A stretch of 64,000 bases of DNA from assembly GCA_034436355.1 (NCBI GenBank), contig DAOTVQ010000047.1, positions 198,258 through 262,257 on the forward strand. Direction: 5' to 3'. A program made the translations under genes and the position numbers. Below the pieces are notes generated by a model. The model saw nothing but the letters and a program-made list of their open reading frames with translations. It did no database searches and was not told the origin of the DNA. This stretch comes from CP2-2F sp034436355 (GTDB taxonomy: Bacteria; Chloroflexota; Anaerolineae; Aggregatilineales; UBA2796). Below are positions 58,675-64,000 of the stretch, in pieces (position 1 is the first letter of the stretch; every line of letters starts with the position of its first letter).

Positions 58675-59658
58675 TTATGTGCTGTGCGCGGCAATCTCCG
58701 CAGCGAGTTCGGCGCGGCTTGGTGCATAGTTGCCCACGCGCCGAATCACGATGCCGGCGGCAAAAGTTGCCAGCGCGGCAGCCGTTGCCAGATCAGCACC
58801 TGCCAGCAGCGCCAACGTCACAACTGCCACCACTGTATCGCCCGCGCCCACTGTATCAAAAACGTCTTCCACGTGCGGCGCCCGCACATGCGTTACGCCT
58901 GTTTCACTTGCCACCGTAATGCCCGCCGCGCCGCGCGTCAGGCACATACCGCGCCGCAGCCCAAGCTGCGCCACAAGCCGTTGGGCAGCATCGGCAAAAT
59001 CGGCATCGCTGTGCAGCTCGCGCCCTAAGGCACGTGCCGCCTCATCCGCGTTACACTTCACCACGTCGAAGCCGCTGTATTTCTCAAGTTCGCCCTGTGC
59101 ATCTGCCACGCGCAGCGCAGGCACAGCGCGCACGCCAGCCACCACCTCCGCCGTCAGCAGCCCATTCAGGTAATCTGAACAGATCACTGCCTGCTGCGGC
59201 GCTTGAAGGCGCTCCACCAGCAACTCAGCAATGTCTGCCCGAATGGGCGTCCGATCCACGCGATCCAAGCGCGCCACCTGCTGCGGAAAGCGCAAGCCGA
59301 TCTGTGCCATAATGCGCGTTTTGGTTGTTGTCTGGCGCGTCACATCGGTCACCAAGCCGTCCGTCAGAATGCCGCGCTCTGCCAGCAAGGCGCGCAAGGT
59401 GGCGCCATTCTCATCGGCGCCAACCACCGCCACCTGCTGCGCGAAACTGCCCACCGCCGCGATGTTGGCAGCAGGGTTCGCCGCGCCGCCCGGAATCACG
59501 TCCCGCCGTTCAAATTCCAGCACCGGGATGGGCGCTTCACGGCTGAGCCGCTGTGCATTCCCGATCAAATACTCATCAAGGATCACATCGCCAACGACTG
59601 CCACGCGCCAATTGGCTAAACCCTCCACCAACGCTAGGAGTGCCGCCACCTCAGCCAT
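58675..59658 (-). CDS. PfkB-family kinase, heptose-7-phosphate-kinase-like (RfaE/HldE N-domain type)
   Basis: 327 aa from the ATG at 59658. VVGDVILDEYLIGNAQRLSREAPIPVLE, GGAANPAANIAAVG and the late GAGDTVVAVVTLALLAGADL (catalytic Asp) match the heptose-1-kinase domain of HldE/RfaE1. It would phosphorylate D-glycero-D-manno-heptose 7-phosphate, but no nucleotidyltransferase domain is attached and no gmhA or gmhB is visible. Its start overlaps the end of the GT9-GT26 gene by 8 nt, tying it to glycan assembly. A different sugar substrate is possible. Confidence 0.82.
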   Translation of the reverse strand: MAEVAALLALVEGLANWRVAVVGDVILDEYLIGNAQRLSREAPIPVLEFERRDVIPGGAANPAANIAAVGSFAQQVAVVGADENGATLRALLAERGILTDGLVTDVTRQTTTKTRIMAQIGLRFPQQVARLDRVDRTPIRADIAELLVERLQAPQQAVICSDYLNGLLTAEVVAGVRAVPALRVADAQGELEKYSGFDVVKCNADEAARALGRELHSDADFADAAQRLVAQLGLRRGMCLTRGAAGITVASETGVTHVRAPHVEDVFDTVGAGDTVVAVVTLALLAGADLATAAALATFAAGIVIRRVGNYAPSRAELAAEIAAHST

Positions 59659-61516
59659 ATTGCCCGCCAATCCCTTCAAAGCCACGTGGCGGACGTGATC
59701 CGCGCCGCAGCACCGCCCACACAAAGCGCGGCAGCCGACTCGCCATGCGCCGCCAGCGCCACGGCTGCCTGACCAAGCGATGCAGCCATTCTAAGCCGAG
59801 CCGCTGCATCCACAACGGCGCACGCTGCGCCACACCCGCCGCGAAATCGAAGGCGCCGCCCACGCCAAGCGCCACGCGCACCTGTAGGCGTGGCAGATTA
59901 CGCGCTAACCATTTTTCCTGAGCAGGTGAGCCATACGCCACAAATAAAATATCCGCACCTGCTGCGTTGACCAAAGCAACGATCTGATCTTCCGCCGCTG
60001 GTGAAGGATCGCCCGCATAGGTGCCAACGATCTGCAAGGTTGGGAAGCGTTCGCGCAAGCGCGCTGCGGCACGTGCCGCCACGCCTTCCGCCGCACCGAG
60101 TAAGAACAATCGCCAGCCTTCCCGTGCGGCGCGCTCTGCGATCAGCGGCAGGCTATCCGAGCCTGTCACGCGCTCTGGCAATGCCGCGCCCAAATGCCGC
60201 GCTGCCCACAATAAGCCGACTCCATCAGCAGTGACCAGCGCGCAGCGCCGCAGAATGGTATAAAACAGCACATCGCGCTGTGCCAACATCACCAATTCTG
60301 GATTGGCAGTGCAAATTAAGCGCGCTGACTCGGATTCGCGCACCCACCCGCCGATCTGATCGAGAAATTCGGCAAAGGTCAGCCGATCCAGCGGCACGCC
60401 CAGCACTTCTAGGGCAGGCGTGCGCGCTCGCTGTGCAATTGCCGTGCAGCTCTCGCCCTTGATAAGCTGCTCAGGCGTGATCAGCCGCATACAAGTGCGC
60501 GCCGTGCAGCCGCTGCGTAAGCCAACGCTGTTTCCGATGTAGGCACAGGGCGAACACAACACACCTGAGCGCCCGATCACAGCCTCATCGCCACGCGGAC
60601 GCCACGCCTGCCACGCGAAATGGTTGGTTGCACCGAACGGCGTATAGAGCGCAAGGTGCGGAATGGCTGCCGCCAAGTGCATCACGCCACTATCGCCGCC
60701 GATGAAGACCGCGCAGCGCGCTAAGACGGCAGCAAGCTGCCCAAGTGTCGTCTTGCCAATAAGGTTGATGGGCGGTGTGCGAAGCTGCCCGATCAACGCC
60801 TCTGAGTCGTCACCCGCACCGCCAATCAGCACAATGCGGCTGCCGTGCTGCGCCGCGAAATGCTCAGCCACGGCTGCAAAGCCCTCTGCCGACCAACGGC
60901 GTGCCACATTCAGCGCGCCGCTGCCGCTGTGAACAGCCACATAGCCGCTTTCGGGCAAATGTTGCGCCGCCCATGCGCGATCCGACTCTGAAATGCCTAC
61001 GCGCAGCGGAAAGCGCTCAGGCGCATCCGCCGCGCCAAGCTGCGCCGCCACCTTCAGCCAATAGGCAGCCTGATGAAACGTGCCAAAGCCCTGATCAGGG
61101 GCGCGCTGCGTTAGAAACCAACCGCGCCTGTTTGCCAGCCCAACGCGGATCGGCGCACCTGTGCCAAGCACAACAGCAGCGTGCTTCCATGCGCCAAAGC
61201 GCGTGCTGAGCTGATGAAAGAGCAAGACTGCCTGATAGCGTTCGGCGCGCAAACAGCGCAGAAAGCCCACCAACTGCCATAGGGCGGCAGGCTTCAGCAG
61301 ATCAGCGGCACGTTCGTAGGCACGCAGTGGGAAGATCAGCACCTGATCAGCAAGCCCTGTGCCTTCCAGAATCGGCGCGGCGTGTGCGCTGGTCAGCACA
61401 TCCAACCGTGCGGCGGGAAATGCCTCGCGCAGCGCGGCAAGGGCAGGCGTCACCGTGATCAGGTCGCCAATATCGGAGGTTTTGATGCACAAAATGCGCT
61501 GAAGGTCGGGTGTCAT
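59651..61516 (-). CDS. Fusion of GT9 heptosyltransferase-like and GT26 (WecG/TagA/CpsF) glycosyltransferase
   Basis: 621 aa. Residues 1 to about 360 are a GT9 domain: ILCIKTSDIGDLITVTPALAALREAFP, GGAGDDSEALIGQL and GGDSGVMHLAAAI. After a Cys-rich stretch (C near 320-345, CSPCAYIG and CTARTCMRLI) comes a complete GT26 domain (about 372-600): VLGVPLDRLTFAEFLDQI, TANPELVMLAQRD, ADGVGLLWAAR, FLLGAAEGVA and VALGVGGAFDFAAG. GT26 enzymes add the second sugar (ManNAc type) to a lipid-linked first sugar. The fusion suggests two consecutive sugar additions on one polypeptide. Start and end overlap neighbours by 4 and 8 nt. Confidence 0.88.
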   Translation of the reverse strand: MTPDLQRILCIKTSDIGDLITVTPALAALREAFPAARLDVLTSAHAAPILEGTGLADQVLIFPLRAYERAADLLKPAALWQLVGFLRCLRAERYQAVLLFHQLSTRFGAWKHAAVVLGTGAPIRVGLANRRGWFLTQRAPDQGFGTFHQAAYWLKVAAQLGAADAPERFPLRVGISESDRAWAAQHLPESGYVAVHSGSGALNVARRWSAEGFAAVAEHFAAQHGSRIVLIGGAGDDSEALIGQLRTPPINLIGKTTLGQLAAVLARCAVFIGGDSGVMHLAAAIPHLALYTPFGATNHFAWQAWRPRGDEAVIGRSGVLCSPCAYIGNSVGLRSGCTARTCMRLITPEQLIKGESCTAIAQRARTPALEVLGVPLDRLTFAEFLDQIGGWVRESESARLICTANPELVMLAQRDVLFYTILRRCALVTADGVGLLWAARHLGAALPERVTGSDSLPLIAERAAREGWRLFLLGAAEGVAARAAARLRERFPTLQIVGTYAGDPSPAAEDQIVALVNAAGADILFVAYGSPAQEKWLARNLPRLQVRVALGVGGAFDFAAGVAQRAPLWMQRLGLEWLHRLVRQPWRWRRMASRLPRFVWAVLRRGSRPPRGFEGIGGQYG

Positions 61517-62634
61517 GGTGCGGCTGCCTCATGCAGTGCTTGTAAAGTCTGTTCGGCGGCGCGCTGCCACGTGAATTGTGCAACTTGTGCCGCACCGCGC
61601 TCGATCAGATCGACGCGCAAGGCAGCGTCCTGCACAAGGCGCGCCATGCCCGCGCTGATGGCATCTACCGAGAGCGGATCAACCAGCAGGGCAGCCGCGC
61701 CAACCAGTTCGGGCAGCGAGGATGTTTCCGCACACAGGACGGGCGTGCCGCAGTGCATGGACTCCAGCACGGGAAAGCCGAACCCTTCGTAGAGCGAGGG
61801 AAAGACGAAAGCAAGCGCGCCGCTGTAGAGCGCTGCAACGTGCGCGTCATCCACATAGCCCGTCATGTGCAGGCGATTGTGCAAAGCAGGTGGCAAATGT
61901 GCATAGAGATCGCGCTGTGGCTGTAACAGCCAGCCGACTTGCCCTGCCAACACCAACGCCAAATCGGGATCAGCGCTGCGCGTTAGATAAGCGGCAAATG
62001 CCTGCACAAGGCGCGTCAGGTTCTTGCGCGGCTGAAGCGTGCCAAGAAAGAGCAAATAGCGTTCGGGCAGATGGTAAGCAGCGCGGATGGCGGCGATCTG
62101 CTCAGCAGTGGCGCGCTGAATGCCTTCCACGCCGGGATAGACCACGCGAATCTTAGCGTCGGACGCGCCATACTGCCCGATCAGATCGCGGCGTGTGGCG
62201 TGCGAGTCGGCAAGGATGCGATCTGCGCGCCAGGCGCTGTAGCGGGTGGTCAGCTCTAGGTAGAGGCGCTCTTTCAGGCGGTGCGCTTTGGGAAAGAAGC
62301 GATAGCCGAGATCATGCACAGTCACCACAGCGCGCTCACGAAAGCGGAAGGGCAGCGTGTGGGCTGGCACAAAGACGACATCGGGCGTGTGTTGGGCAAG
62401 CGCTGCTGCAAAGCGCGTATGCGTCCAGGCGCGGCGGGCGGGCAGCACATGGTGCGTGACGTTGGGCAGCGTCGGCAGCAGATCGGGCATTGGTGCATCC
62501 CGAAAGTAGAGGCTGAAGCGCTGATCAGCGCTCTGGGGCAGCCTTAGCAAGGCGCGGATGAGTTGCAGGGCGTAGTTTTCTGTGCCAGTGCGCCGCGCCG
62601 TCGTGGTGCGGCTGGCATCTATGGCGATGTGCAT
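61513..62634 (-). CDS. Family 4 glycosyltransferase
   Basis: 373 aa, GT-B fold. MHIAIDASRTTTARRTGTENYALQLIRALL with the acceptor-binding TGTENY, RADRILADSHATRRDL, LGTLQPRKNLTRLVQAF and EGFGFPVLES (Glu-x7-Glu) are present. It is the first gene of the second glycan cluster, overlapping the fusion gene by 4 nt (ATGA). The ATG at 62634 stands without a strong ribosome binding site. It is more distant from the tandem GT4 pair at 27 kb than those are from each other. Confidence 0.92.
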   Translation of the reverse strand: MHIAIDASRTTTARRTGTENYALQLIRALLRLPQSADQRFSLYFRDAPMPDLLPTLPNVTHHVLPARRAWTHTRFAAALAQHTPDVVFVPAHTLPFRFRERAVVTVHDLGYRFFPKAHRLKERLYLELTTRYSAWRADRILADSHATRRDLIGQYGASDAKIRVVYPGVEGIQRATAEQIAAIRAAYHLPERYLLFLGTLQPRKNLTRLVQAFAAYLTRSADPDLALVLAGQVGWLLQPQRDLYAHLPPALHNRLHMTGYVDDAHVAALYSGALAFVFPSLYEGFGFPVLESMHCGTPVLCAETSSLPELVGAAALLVDPLSVDAISAGMARLVQDAALRVDLIERGAAQVAQFTWQRAAEQTLQALHEAAAP

Positions 62635-62643
62635 AGGGCAGGG

Positions 62644-63378
62644 CTAATCACGTTCGCGCAAGGCACGCGGCAGCCACAGCAGTGCCGCGCCAATCAGGGC
62701 AAGCGGCGCAAGGCGCACAAGGCTGATTAAAACATCGGGCGAGAAGGTGCCTTCAGCAACGGGAATCGCTACCAAGCCGACCACAATCAGGGCAAGGGCA
62801 GGCAGCACCACGCCGCTATCACGTCCGCGCCCAAACAGGTAGCTGAGCAGCAGTGCCGCGCCAACGACCATAATGCCAAACGTCCAGAGCTGAGTGCTAG
62901 TCAGCCTGCCTTCAGCGGTTAGTGCTGCCAAGCCAAGCCCGCCGCCAAGCGTCACGCCGATCAGGAACAGGCTGCGCTCACGCCTGCCGTTGATGAAAAA
63001 GCGCGCCAAGAGTGCCACTGCCAACGCACCAACGCCTGCGCCAAGCAGCAGCAGGGGTGGATATTCTTGCACATCAGGCGTGATCGTCTCGCTGAGCAGC
63101 AGCACGCCATAACCCATCAACAGAAAGGCGGGAATCACCATGCTGAACTGTGTGCGGCGGCGGCTGCGGAACTGTGAGAGACGGGCGGGACGCGCCAAAT
63201 CTGCATCGGCGTTGGCATCGGCAGCCTTGAGTGCCGCTGCCTCAGCGCGGATCGGTTCGCTCTCCACCTGATCGGGGTCAGCCGCCGCCTCTGCGGCTTG
63301 GAAAGCGCTTTCAGATGGCACTTCTGGCGCGTCAGCAGCGAAATCATCGGGCAGCGTGTCGTTAGGTCGCTCGCTCAT
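62644..63378 (-). CDS. Six-helix membrane protein with acidic N-terminal tail
   Basis: About 244 aa from the second of two adjacent ATGs (63378), which keeps a 4-nt distance to AGAGG. The first 75 residues are disordered, Ala/Asp/Glu-rich, ending in a basic patch (QFRSRRRTQ); then about six or seven hydrophobic helices fill the rest, with short loops such as RFFINGRRERS. No known family is recognised. It precedes the GT4 gene by 9 nt, so it may be part of the glycan unit, or simply be co-transcribed. Confidence 0.7.
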   Translation of the reverse strand: MSERPNDTLPDDFAADAPEVPSESAFQAAEAAADPDQVESEPIRAEAAALKAADANADADLARPARLSQFRSRRRTQFSMVIPAFLLMGYGVLLLSETITPDVQEYPPLLLLGAGVGALAVALLARFFINGRRERSLFLIGVTLGGGLGLAALTAEGRLTSTQLWTFGIMVVGAALLLSYLFGRGRDSGVVLPALALIVVGLVAIPVAEGTFSPDVLISLVRLAPLALIGAALLWLPRALRERD

Positions 63379-63402
63379 CATGCCTCTTGGCTGAAAGCTA
63401 TT

Positions 63403-64000
63403 TTACTGAAAGACGAAAAAGGCAACCGAAAGGCGCGGCTGGATGAGGACGTTGCCACTCGTCCGCACTTCCCACTGACCAATTCGCACGCCGCCTTGCG
63501 TGGGTGTGCGTCCACGTAAGGGGAAGCGTGCTTCTTCGCCGGGACGAACAGGCGCCGTGTTGCTCATCTCAATGCGGCGCGGCAGGTTGAAGCGCTCACC
63601 TTCAATATAGTTGATGCTGGTGCCGGGCAGCCAATCGCAGTTGCCGGTATTCCGCAGCACCACGTCGGTTTCCAACGGCGTGTTGGCGCGGATCGGATTT
63701 TTGGGCGCCAGCGGATCGGGCGGTTCGGGCGCGATGAGTTCATATTCCAAGACGCACAGGCGCGCTGTGGCGGTATAGTCCGGCGTGGGCGAGACGAGGG
63801 CGCGCTGAGTTTCGAAGAAGGCGACAATGGTCTGCTGTACAACGGTTGCCGTCGCGTTGGCGGCAACCACCGTCGCCGCTTCAATAGTCGCCGTGATGTT
63901 GGGCGTGGACGTGGGCGTGTTAGAAGGCGTCAGGGTTGCCGTCGGTGTTGGCGTATAGGTGGGTGTGCGTGTGTTGGTCGGCGTCGGCGAAGGCGTCTCG
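63403..64000 (-). CDS. NBR1-Ig-like domain surface protein (5' end cut by window edge)
   Basis: The frame is open to the right edge, so the start is not in the window; about 198 residues are seen. The outer part is a Thr/Pro-rich stalk (repeated TPT units), then an AATVVAANATATVVQQTIVAFFETQRAL helix. The C-terminal domain (about 105-198) reads NTPLETDVVLRNTGNCDWLPGTSINYIEG ... PGEEARFPLRGRTPTQGGVRIGQWEVRT, matching the NBR1-type Ig-like domain common in Chloroflexota. It is probably secreted or anchored at the missing N-terminus. Confidence 0.8.
   Translation of the reverse strand, partial: ETPSPTPTNTRTPTYTPTPTATLTPSNTPTSTPNITATIEAATVVAANATATVVQQTIVAFFETQRALVSPTPDYTATARLCVLEYELIAPEPPDPLAPKNPIRANTPLETDVVLRNTGNCDWLPGTSINYIEGERFNLPRRIEMSNTAPVRPGEEARFPLRGRTPTQGGVRIGQWEVRTSGNVLIQPRLSVAFFVFQ

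Noticed and set aside
63780..64000. Simple-sequence repeat at the right edge
   Set aside because: The Thr/Pro-coding bias is part of the open reading frame of the NBR1-Ig-like protein; units are not identical.

Overview
This window is chromosomal DNA of moderately high GC. It is densely packed with about 58 genes, many overlapping by 1-11 nt. It most likely comes from a Chloroflexota bacterium of the Anaerolineae type; this is an inference from gene style, since no rRNA is present. The supporting traits are Thr/Pro-linkered SH3, NBR1-like and PPC secreted proteins, a Ser/Thr kinase with a PQQ propeller, abundant GAF/PAS kinases, an F420-type (Ddn-like) reductase, and a nusA-ylxR-infB-rbfA-nrnA-truB-ftsY block without rimP. 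There is no sign of phage, insertion sequences or CRISPR.

Layout. 1-6.6 kb: a NagB-like sugar-phosphate gene (cut by the left edge), phoU, a translationally coupled MOSC/KAP-NTPase pair, pncB and hemW. 6.7-12.8 kb: a co-directional phospho-signalling locus (kinase-PQQ, PP2C, DnaJ-vWA, zinc-ribbon FHA, a small protein, an OmpR-type regulator). 12.8-23.2 kb: rdgB, a LysM protein, a Ddn-like reductase, a GT39-type membrane enzyme, a GAF-PAS histidine kinase, a RecB-like nuclease, and a voltage-gated-channel-like protein with three GAF domains whose 5' end carries an in-frame TGA. 23.2-29 kb: a cell-surface polysaccharide cluster (flippase, methyltransferase, GT2, two tandem GT4). 29-33.3 kb: a Mn/Zn ABC importer operon with a strong promoter overlapped by a DtxR/MntR-like operator. 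33.5-41.1 kb: the translation/transcription block, with two candidate RNA control structures (a nusA leader terminator and a hairpin masking the infB Shine-Dalgarno site). 41.2-48 kb: an alpha/beta hydrolase with a long structured leader, an AI-2E-family exporter, anchored or secreted proteins, cmk and a thioesterase. 48.1-51.8 kb: a 1076-aa multisensor kinase and an orphan KaiB. 52-57.5 kb: an M3 peptidase, a PPC protein, tgt and a PstS-like lipoprotein. 57.6 kb: tRNA-Gln. 57.8-58.6 kb: an ArsR-SRPBCC pair with promoter and operator. 58.7-64 kb: a second glycan cluster (heptose-kinase-like, a GT9-GT26 fusion, GT4), a membrane protein, and an NBR1-Ig-like protein cut by the right edge.

The most unusual items are: the channel-GAF gene with a lost or interrupted N-terminus and a pore lacking the GYG filter; the metal permease with a three-pair cysteine insertion and a C-terminal winged helix; the paired RNA control candidates ahead of nusA and infB; the GT9-GT26 fusion; and KaiB beside a giant sensor kinase. 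All functions are read from motifs only; no database search was run.
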